64,000 nucleotides of DNA from Varibaculum timonense_A (GTDB taxonomy: Bacteria; Actinomycetota; Actinomycetes; Actinomycetales; Actinomycetaceae), in the NCBI RefSeq assembly GCF_027694345.1, contig NZ_JAQEVU010000001.1, forward strand, positions 186,001-250,000. Direction: 5' to 3'. A program made the translations under genes and the position numbers. Below the pieces are notes generated by a model, which saw only the letters and a program-made list of their open reading frames with translations, did not search any database and was not told the DNA's origin. Numbering within the stretch: position 1 is the first letter of the stretch; each line of letters opens with the position of its first letter. This document shows positions 1 to 7,570 of this stretch, piece after piece.

Positions 1-1
1 G

Positions 2-535
2 GCGTTAGAGCGCTATGAGGATGCGATTCGCCGGGCTTTCGCCAAAACTAACGGCAAGTTCGAGATGCACCGGCGTATTAAGGATATGGCGGCGCGTTCT
101 GTCGATATTGCAAGCATGGGTAATCAGGCTGGTGAAGGCTGGTATTTGACCGCGGAAATGGTGGACATGATTGAGCATGGCTGCCCTAATATTATTTGCG
201 CTCAGCCTTTTGGGTGTCTGCCGAATCATGTGATTGGCAAGGGTATGTTCCGGGCGCTGCGTAACCGTTATCCGCAGGCTAATGTGGTGGCTGTCGACTA
301 TGACCCCGGTGCCTCGGAAGTTAATCAGCTGAACCGGATCAAGTTGATGATTGCGACTGCCCTGCGCGGTGAGGAATTGGCTGATGATTTCGATGGTTTA
401 CCCGAGGGCGCGCGCGGAGGCGGCTGCGGATGCGCGTCCTCGTGTGGTAGCGGAGTGCAGTGGAATTCTGAGGTTCAAGTTAGCCCCGCCGGTAGGCGTT
501 CCCTGCCGATTACCCCGGTTAGCGCCGCGCGCTAA
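2..535 (+). CDS. 2-hydroxyacyl-CoA dehydratase activase-like protein, C-terminal part
   Basis: This is the 3' end of a longer gene that begins before the window; the frame is open from base 2. The visible 177 residues match the C-terminal end of the large acyl-CoA dehydratase activase proteins (BcrAD/BadFG ATPase fused to DUF2229). Typical segments are GWYLTAEMVDMIEHG, the Cys-containing IICAQPFGCLPNHV and VDYDPGASEVNQLNRIK. Family members are iron-sulfur proteins of anaerobic acyl-CoA metabolism, but the catalytic parts lie outside the window. The last 45 residues form a Gly/Cys-rich tail (GGGCGCASSCGSG) that may be strain-specific. The GC content is visibly higher than in the following block, so the accessory region seems to start after this gene. 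The family call is from recognition, not from a search. Confidence 0.72.
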   Translation, partial: ALERYEDAIRRAFAKTNGKFEMHRRIKDMAARSVDIASMGNQAGEGWYLTAEMVDMIEHGCPNIICAQPFGCLPNHVIGKGMFRALRNRYPQANVVAVDYDPGASEVNQLNRIKLMIATALRGEELADDFDGLPEGARGGGCGCASSCGSGVQWNSEVQVSPAGRRSLPITPVSAAR

Positions 536-618
536 GGTTTTTGGGGCTTAGCCGAGGACACCCCGTTGTGACCCCGGTAATACCGATGTTACCTCTATTG
601 GTTGTGCTCTCGCTGGGG

Positions 619-642
619 AATCAACTATTATATTGATTTTTT
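619..642 (+). terminator. weak AT-rich hairpin with T run
   Basis: AATCAA (619-624) pairs with TTGATT (633-638) across an 8-base loop, and a T-rich stretch follows. The stem is only 6 bp and AT-rich. It could end the dehydratase activase transcript but may be chance. The rest of 536-721 shows no gene. Confidence 0.3.
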
Positions 643-721
643 ATCATGTTTTTAGTTAGGGTTTGGGTGTTCAGTTATTCCGTGGTTAGCTCCCTTCTGG
701 GGTTTTGAGTTTGGGAAAGAT

Positions 722-1429
722 ATGAAAAGAAACCTGCCTGCTTTGTTGCTGGTGTTTATTTTCCTCTTTTATTGGGTGAGCGTCCCGGTTGTTTTTGCTG
801 CCGAACCGGATAAGCCAGGGCGGGGAACAGGCTTTGGAAATACCGCTGTAGATAGTGATGGCGCAAATAACTCCACGGTGTCTGGAGGAATCGAACCTAC
901 GGTTACCATTGGGGGTTCCGTGCCTTCTTCGGTTCCAGTGCAGGATATTGATTCCGCTAGTGATAACCGGGATCCGATTATTGAGGAAGTAAATGTTCTT
1001 GGGGATTTTAATCGCTCTGCCAAGGGAATCAGCTACTTTAAGGACATAACGATTTCTCTGGTTGCAGATAATCTTACTGATGATAATTTTCTGTCGCCGG
1101 AGGGCCTGCATTGGTCTTCTCGCACTGGGGTCGAGTTAATTAAAGGGCAAATTCTTGGGGATTTTGATTTTTCTGTTTTCCCTAATGATGTCCCGAAGGC
1201 TCGGGTTAAGGCTTTTCGGATTGATGATGGTGATTCCGGCAGGATAACTTATGTGGGTAGAACGCGCTCGGGCATTGACCTTGATTTAATTTGGACGGTG
1301 ACCGGTTCCGATAAAGAGGATTGGGCAGCTCATTCGGGGTACGCGAATAGTAAAGTGAAAGGTTTAGGGTTTACGGGAGAGCAGTTTTTTTCCGGGTGCT
1401 CGCGGAAACTCTATTGCGGTTTTGTATGA
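722..1429 (+). CDS. secreted surface protein, N-terminal portion (frameshifted)
   Basis: The first 235 residues belong to a large exported protein. A signal peptide covers residues 1-27 (MKRNLPALLLVFIFLFYW... ending VFA-AEP), and an SD-like GGGAAAG lies 5 bases upstream of the ATG. The mature part starts with a low-complexity Gly/Ser/Thr stretch and then a beta-rich region. The ORF ends prematurely after a T7 run at 1385-1391. With six Ts it reads on as FFPGARGNSIAVLYDNASN, straight into the downstream ORF, with no loss of sequence. The joined product would be about 945 residues. I do not recognise the ectodomain with certainty. Codon use is AT-rich compared with the core genes to the right, which suggests acquisition by transfer. 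Confidence 0.7.
   Translation: MKRNLPALLLVFIFLFYWVSVPVVFAAEPDKPGRGTGFGNTAVDSDGANNSTVSGGIEPTVTIGGSVPSSVPVQDIDSASDNRDPIIEEVNVLGDFNRSAKGISYFKDITISLVADNLTDDNFLSPEGLHWSSRTGVELIKGQILGDFDFSVFPNDVPKARVKAFRIDDGDSGRITYVGRTRSGIDLDLIWTVTGSDKEDWAAHSGYANSKVKGLGFTGEQFFSGCSRKLYCGFV
1385..1391 (+). repeat. T7 homopolymer at the frameshift point
   Basis: Seven Ts sit in codons TTT TTT TCC. Removing one T, or adding two, joins the two ORFs of the surface-protein gene. The tract may be a phase-variation site, a ribosomal or transcriptional slippage site, an inactivating mutation, or a sequencing error. Confidence 0.7.
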
Positions 1430-3560
1430 TAATGCCAGTAATTTGGGTTTGCGTTACCAGATTGTGAAGCATGGTACTTTCGTGGAGCAACCGGTTGTGG
1501 TCAGTTTTATTTCCACCGATATTGATTCAGCTCAAGGTGTTGAAACAGACTTAGCTAATCTAGTTGAGGTTATTCCGCCTGATTCTCATCTGGTGAAGAA
1601 AGATGGGATTATTTATGACACTACCAGGGGAGCGGTTAATCTGAACGGTTCGGCAGCTCTCCCTCGTGGCGGGTATTTAGGGGCGGGTTTCCTATCAAAC
1701 TTTAACTATGTTTTTTATTCTCCTGCTCCGCAACGGGTTAATAACTCGTATCATTATCCCAAGGCGGTTAGGTACGATATTTTCGGTTCCAGTCTGCAAG
1801 CTAAAATTACGCCACGACTACGGCAACATATCTCGGTTAGCTATGTGGATACTTCGGGTAGGGAGCTGAAACCCGAGGAACGTTTCAAGGGTTATACCGG
1901 GGAAAGCTACAGTTTTTCTGCGCCAGGTATTGACAAATATCAGCTGGCAGCTGTGGAGAAAGATGTTAGAGATATTTATCGTCCGCGGGTAAGGTTTATT
2001 TATTCTCCGATTAAAGCCAGTTCTTCCCACCAGGTAGGTAATCCTGGAAGTTACCCCACTTATTCTAAGCATTCCTCATCTGCGGTTGCGGGTCGTAAAA
2101 GTGTTGCCCGCTCCCCTCAGATAAAGCGAGAGGCTCGGCGTTTTTCTGCACCTAAACCGGCTTCTAAGGCTTTGCCAGCTAACAGAGAGCCGATGCGCAG
2201 GCAGGGCAAGGTCGCTAAGAATAATGGCGCGCAGGGTGCGAGTGATCCTTTTTTGGTTAATACTGGGATGACGGCAGCGGAGAAACGGTTATTCCTCGAC
2301 TACGTTGAGGAGATAGGACGGCAGGCGCGCCGCAAATATGGTAGTGATACTCATAGAATCAACCATTTTATTGCTAACGCAATTGCTTACCCGGTGTATA
2401 AAGACGACCCGCTGCAATCACGGGTGAATGATTTTGGCGAAGAACCCAAGGTGAGAAACCGTGTAGAGATATATAAATCCTTGACAAATATTCACAATAA
2501 TAAGCAGTACTGTATAGATTTTCCCCATTTTGCGACTACTCTTGCTTCCGCGGAAAAGAGTAGCCCTAACAAAGAAGCATTAAAGTTTCTAGCCGGGTTG
2601 TCTCCTAGTAATTTCCTGGGGGTTAGTCCCAGCGATAATTTCTTTCAGCTTAACTCCTTGACTGGGGATAAGCTGACACATATTGATAGTAAAGACCGCA
2701 ATACTGATATTGATGCGATTATTTTTCATTATCACCCTGATTTTAAAAATCTTCCTTTAGATAAACTGTTAATCAAGTATTATCATCGGCAGAATTTGAC
2801 TTCTGAAAGACAGCGTCTATATCATGAAGTGCTCGCACAGCAGGCATCCACCTTGGCGTCTGCGAAAACCCAAGAATGGTTAAATACTTGGTATGCTACT
2901 ATTACGCTTGGGGCTCTCGCTTTAGTAGGAATTAAGCTGTTTTCTGTATTTAAAAAGAGAACATTAAAAGAGTGGGAAAAGTTTAAAAGTAGCATTGGGA
3001 ATGTAAAGAAAAATCGTTTTAAGTTTACTGTGCTTAACTCCAAGGTATTTCTATTTCATCCCTATGTAAAGCATTTAGTATTCCCTGCTACCTCCAAGGT
3101 TATTAAATCTACTCGCTTTTCGGTAGAAAAGAGCTTTCTTAAACCTGTGGTACGTAAAGTGATTAAGCCAGCAGTGAGATTGGCGAAAAAGATTGTATAT
3201 CCCCTATATAGGCGGGTGGTTAAACCGACAGTGCATCGTGTGAAAAACAAGATTATTAAACCATTGATTAAGAACATTAAAAGACGGATTATTAAACCAA
3301 TGTATAGGCGGGTAATTAAGCCCTTGTATCGTAAACTTGTAAAACCTATCTACCGGCGGATAGTGAAACCGGTCTATAAAAAAATAATTAAACCCGTCTA
3401 TAACAAGCTAATAAAACCGGTTATTAAACCTATATATCAAAAAATTATTAAGCCTGTCAGTAGCTTTGTTAAAAAACAAATTATTAAACCTGTTAAAAGT
3501 TTCATAAAAAATAAAATACTAAAGCCGGTAGCAGGATTCTTTAGGCGGCTTTGGGGATAG
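1422..3560 (+). CDS. membrane-anchored surface protein, C-terminal portion
   Basis: This ORF continues the 722 gene in another frame and has only a TTG as possible start, so it is probably not translated on its own. A beta-rich region resembling adhesin variable domains (VVSFISTDIDSAQGVET) is followed by a MucBP-like module around residues 136-192 (ISVSYVDTSGRELKPEERFKG). A basic linker leads to a helical domain of about 200 residues (about 275-480), including the segment YCIDFPHFATTLA. A single membrane span, WYATITLGALALVGIKLF, lies near residue 490. About 200 very basic residues follow and end in Lys-Pro repeats, which should face the cytoplasm. There is no LPXTG-like signal, so anchoring would be by the membrane span. 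The function is unknown; the gene heads the five-paralogue array. Confidence 0.65.
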   Translation: MYDNASNLGLRYQIVKHGTFVEQPVVVSFISTDIDSAQGVETDLANLVEVIPPDSHLVKKDGIIYDTTRGAVNLNGSAALPRGGYLGAGFLSNFNYVFYSPAPQRVNNSYHYPKAVRYDIFGSSLQAKITPRLRQHISVSYVDTSGRELKPEERFKGYTGESYSFSAPGIDKYQLAAVEKDVRDIYRPRVRFIYSPIKASSSHQVGNPGSYPTYSKHSSSAVAGRKSVARSPQIKREARRFSAPKPASKALPANREPMRRQGKVAKNNGAQGASDPFLVNTGMTAAEKRLFLDYVEEIGRQARRKYGSDTHRINHFIANAIAYPVYKDDPLQSRVNDFGEEPKVRNRVEIYKSLTNIHNNKQYCIDFPHFATTLASAEKSSPNKEALKFLAGLSPSNFLGVSPSDNFFQLNSLTGDKLTHIDSKDRNTDIDAIIFHYHPDFKNLPLDKLLIKYYHRQNLTSERQRLYHEVLAQQASTLASAKTQEWLNTWYATITLGALALVGIKLFSVFKKRTLKEWEKFKSSIGNVKKNRFKFTVLNSKVFLFHPYVKHLVFPATSKVIKSTRFSVEKSFLKPVVRKVIKPAVRLAKKIVYPLYRRVVKPTVHRVKNKIIKPLIKNIKRRIIKPMYRRVIKPLYRKLVKPIYRRIVKPVYKKIIKPVYNKLIKPVIKPIYQKIIKPVSSFVKKQIIKPVKSFIKNKILKPVAGFFRRLWG
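3138..3557 (+). repeat. Lys-Pro repeat-encoding tail
   Basis: The last ~140 codons encode about a dozen imperfect units of 8-14 residues on the pattern [KR]-x-[IVL]-[IV]-K-P-[VIL]-Y-x-[KR], for example RRVIKPLYRKLVKP and YRRIVKPVYKKIIKP. The nucleotide sequence repeats too (attaaacc / gttaaacc words), which suggests growth by internal duplication. Confidence 0.75.
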
Positions 3561-3570
3561 GGGTAGATTC

Positions 3571-4083
3571 ATGTTAAAGAAGGTTTTTTTGTCGGTTTTT
3601 GTCGTTGTGCTTGTTAGTGCATTTTGCCTTGGGTATGGGATGCTGAATTTGAAGATGAATTCGGTTTATTATGCTCAGTATACTCCTCATAGTGAGGGGG
3701 TGGAACCGGTCCTTATGGAGGTTGTGAGCAATTTGCACTGGATTTATACCCCCGATGCTAAAGGGATTAAATATGATTATGATGGGAATAATATAATTTA
3801 TAATACTAACTTTTCTGGGAGAGATACTGCATTTACTTATTATTATAGAGGAGAATATGAATATTATGATAATGGTAGTCTAACCTACTCTTTTGATAAT
3901 AGATTTAAATTTATAGATGTTTGGAATCAAAGAACTCTAAAGATTTCTGCCGAGCCGGTCGATGTTTCAGCTGTGAAGCGGGATATTTTTCGGGTGGTTC
4001 AGCCGGTGGTGGATGCGCAGCCGGAGCCTTTCTTTAATTTGCAGTGGATTTATGATTGGGTGAATAAAGATCGTTTTAATTAG
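3571..4083 (+). CDS. small membrane-anchored protein, paralogue 1 of 5
   Basis: This 170-residue protein belongs to a family I do not recognise. It starts with a basic residue pair and a hydrophobic segment (MLKKVFLSVFVVVLVSAFCLGYG), probably an uncleaved N-terminal anchor; there is no good lipobox. A conserved block NSVYYAQYTPHSEGVEPVLMEVV follows, then a variable Tyr/Asp-rich middle (about 55-115). A conserved C-terminal block ends it (DIFRVVQPVVDAQPEP then LQWIYDWVNKDRFN). It starts 10 bases after the large surface-protein ORF, with GGGG-rich SD sequence at 3556-3564. This placement suggests one transcript with the surface protein and the four later copies. Confidence 0.75.
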   Translation: MLKKVFLSVFVVVLVSAFCLGYGMLNLKMNSVYYAQYTPHSEGVEPVLMEVVSNLHWIYTPDAKGIKYDYDGNNIIYNTNFSGRDTAFTYYYRGEYEYYDNGSLTYSFDNRFKFIDVWNQRTLKISAEPVDVSAVKRDIFRVVQPVVDAQPEPFFNLQWIYDWVNKDRFN

Positions 4084-4151
4084 TTTCTAATGGAGGTTCT
4101 TGTAATAAGAAAATTGTTTGGGTTTTGAGTTATTGAGGGGAGGGCTTTATA
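4081..4151 (+). repeat. duplicated inter-paralogue spacer
   Basis: The spacer after paralogue 1 (TGGAGGTTCTTGTAATAAGA, then a GGGTTTTGAGTTATTGAGGGG stretch) recurs nearly unchanged after paralogue 4 (about 5850-5916) and in part after paralogues 2 and 3. The duplication unit was therefore gene plus spacer, including the SD-rich GAGGGGAGG just before each start. Confidence 0.7.
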
Positions 4152-4675
4152 GTGCTTAAGATACTTAAGAAGCTTTTTCTTTCGGTTTTTGTTGTTGTGC
4201 TTGTTGGGGTGGTTTGGTTTGGCTATGGGGGCTGAATTTGAAGATGAATTCGGTTTATTATGCACAGCATACTCCTCATAGTGAGGGGATTGAGCCGGTT
4301 CTTATAGAGGTAGTCCGTGACCTTACCTGGGCATCAATTCCTGGGCTTAAGGGGATTGAATACGATTTTGATGGAAGTAACATCATCCACAATTATAATT
4401 CTGCTGGGAAAGATTATGCTTTTTCTTATTACCCTGATGAAACCTATGTATATTATGACGGTGGAGGAGATTTAGCTTATAACTTCAATAAAGATTTTAA
4501 ACTCGTTAGTGTATGGAATATGAAAAATGCCGATTATTCTCCTGATCCTGTTGATACTTCAGCGATAATACGGGATATTTTTCGGGTGGTTCAGCCGGTG
4601 ATTGATGCGCAGCCGGAGCCGTTGTTTAATTTGCAGTGGGTTTATGATTGGGTGAATAAAGATCGCTTTAATTAG
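4152..4675 (+). pseudogene. small membrane-anchored protein, paralogue 2 of 5, frameshifted
   Basis: The gene starts with GTG at 4152, 6 bases after a strong GGGGAGGG. It reads through the anchor (KKLFLSVFVVVLVGVVWFGYGG) and hits TGA at about 4233. The other copies have tatggggcgctgaat here; this one has tatgggggctgaat, one base shorter. The remaining frame then continues to 4675 with all family blocks intact (NSVYYAQHTPHSEG, DIFRVVQPVIDAQPEP, VYDWVNKDRFN). As written, the anchor and the body cannot be made as one chain. The ATG at 4244 could give an anchorless product, but no SD is seen there. It is a recent inactivation, a programmed shift or an assembly error. Confidence 0.7.
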
Positions 4676-4744
4676 TTTTTATTGGAGGTTCTTTTAATAA
4701 AAAAGTAGCTTGACGTTTTCAGTTATTTAAGGGATGGTTTTCTA

Positions 4745-5269
4745 GTGCTTAGGATGCTTAAGAAGGTTTTTCTTTCGATTTTTGTGGTTGTGCTTGTTGG
4801 TGTGGTTTGGTTTGGGTATGGGGCGCTGAATTTGAAGAAAAATTCGGTTTATTATGCGCAGCATACTCCTCATAGTGAGGGGGTGGAGCCGGTTCTTATG
4901 GAGGTAGTGCGTAATTTGCGCTGGATTTACAACCCAGATATTAAAGGGATAAAGTACGATTACGACGGCTATAGAAATATCTATAATAAAAAATATGGGA
5001 AGACTGAAGCTGCTTCCCTTGCCTATTACTTCCGGGAAGAATACTTGTATGATGATGGCAACTTTTTGCTTTATACGTTTGATAAAAGATTTAGATTGAT
5101 ATCGGTGTGGAATGTGAAAACTCTAGAGTTTACTTCTAAACCAGTCGATGTTTCAGCAGTGAAGCGGGATATTTTTCGGGTGGTTCAGCCGGTCATTGAT
5201 GCGCAGTTGGAGCCATTTATTAATTTGCAGTGGATTTACGATTGGATAAATAAAGAGCGGTTTAATTAG
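4745..5269 (+). CDS. small membrane-anchored protein, paralogue 3 of 5
   Basis: This 174-residue protein has the family anchor, the NSVYYAQHTPHSEGVEPVLMEVV block and the C-terminal DIFRVVQPVIDAQ...DWINKERFN block. GTG at 4745 is preferred because AAGGGATGG lies 9 bases upstream. ATG at 4754 would match paralogue 1 exactly but has only a weak SD. The middle (IKYDYDGYRNIYNKKYG onward) is nearly identical to paralogue 4 and differs from paralogues 1 and 2, so 3 and 4 look like the youngest duplication. Confidence 0.72.
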   Translation: MLRMLKKVFLSIFVVVLVGVVWFGYGALNLKKNSVYYAQHTPHSEGVEPVLMEVVRNLRWIYNPDIKGIKYDYDGYRNIYNKKYGKTEAASLAYYFREEYLYDDGNFLLYTFDKRFRLISVWNVKTLEFTSKPVDVSAVKRDIFRVVQPVIDAQLEPFINLQWIYDWINKERFN

Positions 5270-5333
5270 ATAGTTGTATGCTTTTTATTTAGGGTTTGTT
5301 TGGGGTTTTGAGTTATTGGGGGGAGGGTTTTTG

Positions 5334-5849
5334 GTGGTTAAGAAGGTTTTTCTTTCGGTTTTTGTTGTTGTGCTTGTTGGGGTGGTTTGGTTTGGGTATG
5401 GGGCGTTGAATTTGAAGAAAAATTCGGTTTATTATGCGCAGCATACTCCTCATCGTGAGGGGGTAGAGCCGGTTCTTATGGAGGTTGTGAGTAACTTAGA
5501 TTGGAGTTACACCCCTGATATTAAAGGGATAAAGTACGATTACGACGGCTATAGAAATATCTATAATAATAAATATGGAAGGGATGAAGGCGCTAACTTT
5601 GCTTATCTCTTTTCGGAAGAATACTCGTATGATGATGGCAACTTTTTGCTTTATACGTTTGATAAAAGATTTAGATTGATATCGGTATGGAATCAGAAAA
5701 CTCTAGAGTTTACTTCTAAACCTGTCGATGTTTCAGCGGTGAAGCGGGATATTTTTCGGGTGGTTCAGCCGGTGGTTGATGCGCAGTCGGAGCCGTTGAT
5801 TAATCTACAGTGGATTTATGATTGGGTGAATAAAGACCGGTTTAATTAG
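5334..5849 (+). CDS. small membrane-anchored protein, paralogue 4 of 5
   Basis: This is a 171-residue family member. GTG at 5334 (VVKKVFLSVFVVV) follows GGGGGGAGG by 7 bases; the longer frame back to 5274 is only the duplicated spacer. The N-terminal anchor, Tyr/Asp-rich middle and C-terminal block are all present. From about residue 55 to the end it is very close to paralogue 3, including long stretches of identical DNA. The middle differs only at scattered codons, most densely around KYGRDEGANFAYLFSEEYS. No function is recognised. Confidence 0.72.
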   Translation: MVKKVFLSVFVVVLVGVVWFGYGALNLKKNSVYYAQHTPHREGVEPVLMEVVSNLDWSYTPDIKGIKYDYDGYRNIYNNKYGRDEGANFAYLFSEEYSYDDGNFLLYTFDKRFRLISVWNQKTLEFTSKPVDVSAVKRDIFRVVQPVVDAQSEPLINLQWIYDWVNKDRFN

Positions 5850-5916
5850 CTTCTAGTGGAGGTTCTTGTAATAAGAAAAATGTTTGGGTTTTGAGTTATT
5901 GAGGGGAGGATCTTTG

Positions 5917-6435
5917 ATGGTTAAGAAGGTTTTTCTTTCGGTTTTTGTTGTTGTGCTTGTTGGGGTGGTTTGGTTTGGGTATGGGGCGCTGAATTTGAAG
6001 AAAAATTCGGTTTATTATGCGCAGCATACTCCTCATAAGGTTGGGGTAGAGCCTGTTCTTATGGAAGTAACACGTAACCTTGACTGGATATACACCCCAG
6101 ATATTAAAGGGATAAAGTACGATTACGACGGAAGCAGAACTATCTATAACGAGAATTATCAAGATGGTGAAAAACTGGCAATATTTTCCTTTTCCTCTGA
6201 TCCTCGTTATTTATATTGCAGCGAAAAGTTTATTATTTATGCTTTTGATGACCATTTTAAGTTATTGAGTGCTACCGATAGGCAAGAGCGTAAGATCTCG
6301 ATTAAAGAAATTAATCAAACTGAACTAATACGTGAGATTTATAGAGTAGTTCAGCCGGTGATTGATGCACAGTCCGCACCCTTGTTTAATTTGCAGTGGG
6401 TTTATGATTGGGTAAATAAAGACCGCTTTAACTAG
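5917..6435 (+). CDS. small membrane-anchored protein, paralogue 5 of 5
   Basis: This is a 172-residue member that closes the array. ATG at 5917 (MVKKVFLSVFVVV) follows GAGGGGAGG by 7 bases. The first 60 residues are almost identical to paralogues 3 and 4. The middle and the region before the C-terminal block are strongly diverged (IIYAFDDHFKLLSATDRQERKISIKEINQTELIREIYRVVQPV in place of VDVSAVKRDIFRVVQPV). The final VYDWVNKDRFN is kept. Conserved ends with a varied core resemble immunity-protein or variable-surface arrays, but this comparison is only by pattern. Confidence 0.72.
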   Translation: MVKKVFLSVFVVVLVGVVWFGYGALNLKKNSVYYAQHTPHKVGVEPVLMEVTRNLDWIYTPDIKGIKYDYDGSRTIYNENYQDGEKLAIFSFSSDPRYLYCSEKFIIYAFDDHFKLLSATDRQERKISIKEINQTELIREIYRVVQPVIDAQSAPLFNLQWVYDWVNKDRFN

Positions 6436-6522
6436 CGACCTCCTCGTGGGTTCTGGAGTGCATGATTAGACTGGGCGGCTTGCAATCTCCAAAGTCGCTA
6501 AAGAAAATATCTTTATTTAACA

Positions 6523-7452
6523 TCACTTTAGGCTGTTAGGGGGAGTCTCGACTTCAAATAGTTCTAGGAGGGCGCGGAAAGTATCTTGCCCATCTAAACA
6601 GGTATCAAGTAGGAAGCCTGGTTGCGATTCGTATTCTTTTAAGCCGCGGTAGTAGTAATACTTTTTACGATCTTCAATAATAAAAGGCACCAGATTTTGT
6701 TTTAAGCATTCCTTAAAGGCAATCAACCGCCCTACGCGCCCATTTCCATCCTGAAAAGGATGGATTTTTTCAAACCGGTAATGAAACTCAACGATGTCAG
6801 CTAGGGACACATTTTCTTTTGCCAGGTAAGCAGTTATCAGCGCTTTCATAGCTGCGGGCACCTCTTTAGGTGTGCTGGTCTTAGTGCCACCCACCACATT
6901 GGGGCGTTGCTTGTAATCTCCGATTTGAAACCAGACAAGCCTCTCCGCTTGCGTCCTCATTTTCAACAGATAGTGAAGATGCTTAATAATATCTTCGCTG
7001 AGCGCTTCTTCTGCTACCTCAATGCAGTAATCAATAGCGCGAAAATGATTAACGGTTTCAATAATGTCATCAACTACCAGGTCGTCCTCGGCTCCCAGAG
7101 TATTGGTTTCAAAAATCCGTCTGGTTTGCTCTTCGCTGAGGGTACTGCCCTCAATATGGTTAGAGTTATAGGTCATGCGGATTTGCAGCTCATGGTAAAG
7201 ACCGCCGGGAATCCGGTGCTCCTTTTCTTCTCTAAGTCTTTGGAGGACGGGGTTAGGGGAGACTGTGTGGCACAGATCCGCTTTGTTGCAGGAAAAATAG
7301 CCGCATAGCTTGTCCATGACCTGATCTGCCAGCTTTTCTCCCTTCGCGATTTTGGCGATAGTGCGCGAGGAGATTTTCAGGATTGAAGTCAGCTCAGATT
7401 TCTTCAAGCCCCGCTCTAGCAGTTTCTGGTTTAGCCCCTCGTAGTCGTACAC
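6523..7452 (-). CDS. Fic family protein with N-terminal HTH
   Basis: The protein has about 309 residues. An N-terminal Cro/C1-like HTH covers residues 10-55 (KKSELTSILKISSRTIAKIAKGE). An inhibitory-helix-like motif SNHIEGS lies near residue 105. The Fic core HPFQDGNGRVGRL near residue 230 matches HPFx(D/E)GNGRxxR, so the AMP-transfer active site looks intact. Related proteins modify target hydroxyl side chains with AMP and are held off by the S/TxxxE(G/N) motif. The GTG at 7452 is chosen because GGAGG lies 7 bases upstream; the TTG at 7467 would put the SD inside the gene. A perfect inverted repeat upstream suggests autoregulation through the HTH. The target is unknown. Confidence 0.85.
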   Translation of the reverse strand: MYDYEGLNQKLLERGLKKSELTSILKISSRTIAKIAKGEKLADQVMDKLCGYFSCNKADLCHTVSPNPVLQRLREEKEHRIPGGLYHELQIRMTYNSNHIEGSTLSEEQTRRIFETNTLGAEDDLVVDDIIETVNHFRAIDYCIEVAEEALSEDIIKHLHYLLKMRTQAERLVWFQIGDYKQRPNVVGGTKTSTPKEVPAAMKALITAYLAKENVSLADIVEFHYRFEKIHPFQDGNGRVGRLIAFKECLKQNLVPFIIEDRKKYYYYRGLKEYESQPGFLLDTCLDGQDTFRALLELFEVETPPNSLK

Positions 7453-7468
7453 CGCAAACACCTCCAAA

Positions 7469-7510
7469 ATCTTTACTTATTACAGCAAGAAACCAGCTAT
7501 AAGTAAAGAT
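7469..7510. promoter_or_regulatory. 12-bp perfect inverted repeat upstream of fic
   Basis: ATCTTTACTTAT (7469-7480) and ATAAGTAAAGAT (7499-7510) are perfect inverted arms with an 18-base gap, 30 bp centre to centre. They lie 17-58 bases before the fic start. A further GGTAAAGAT half-site lies near 7523. The arrangement fits two operator half-sites for the Fic protein's own HTH; this is an inference. Confidence 0.6.
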
Positions 7511-7570
7511 GCTAAGGTTGCGAGGTAAAGATAAAGATTTGAAAGGTATTCAGGGGCTCTTAAACCAGAT

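Noticed and set aside
4214..4675. ORF of paralogue 2 starting at TTG 4214
   Set aside because: The start lies inside the anchor-coding sequence in the wrong frame; it is an artefact of the frameshift. The locus is given as a frameshifted copy from 4152.
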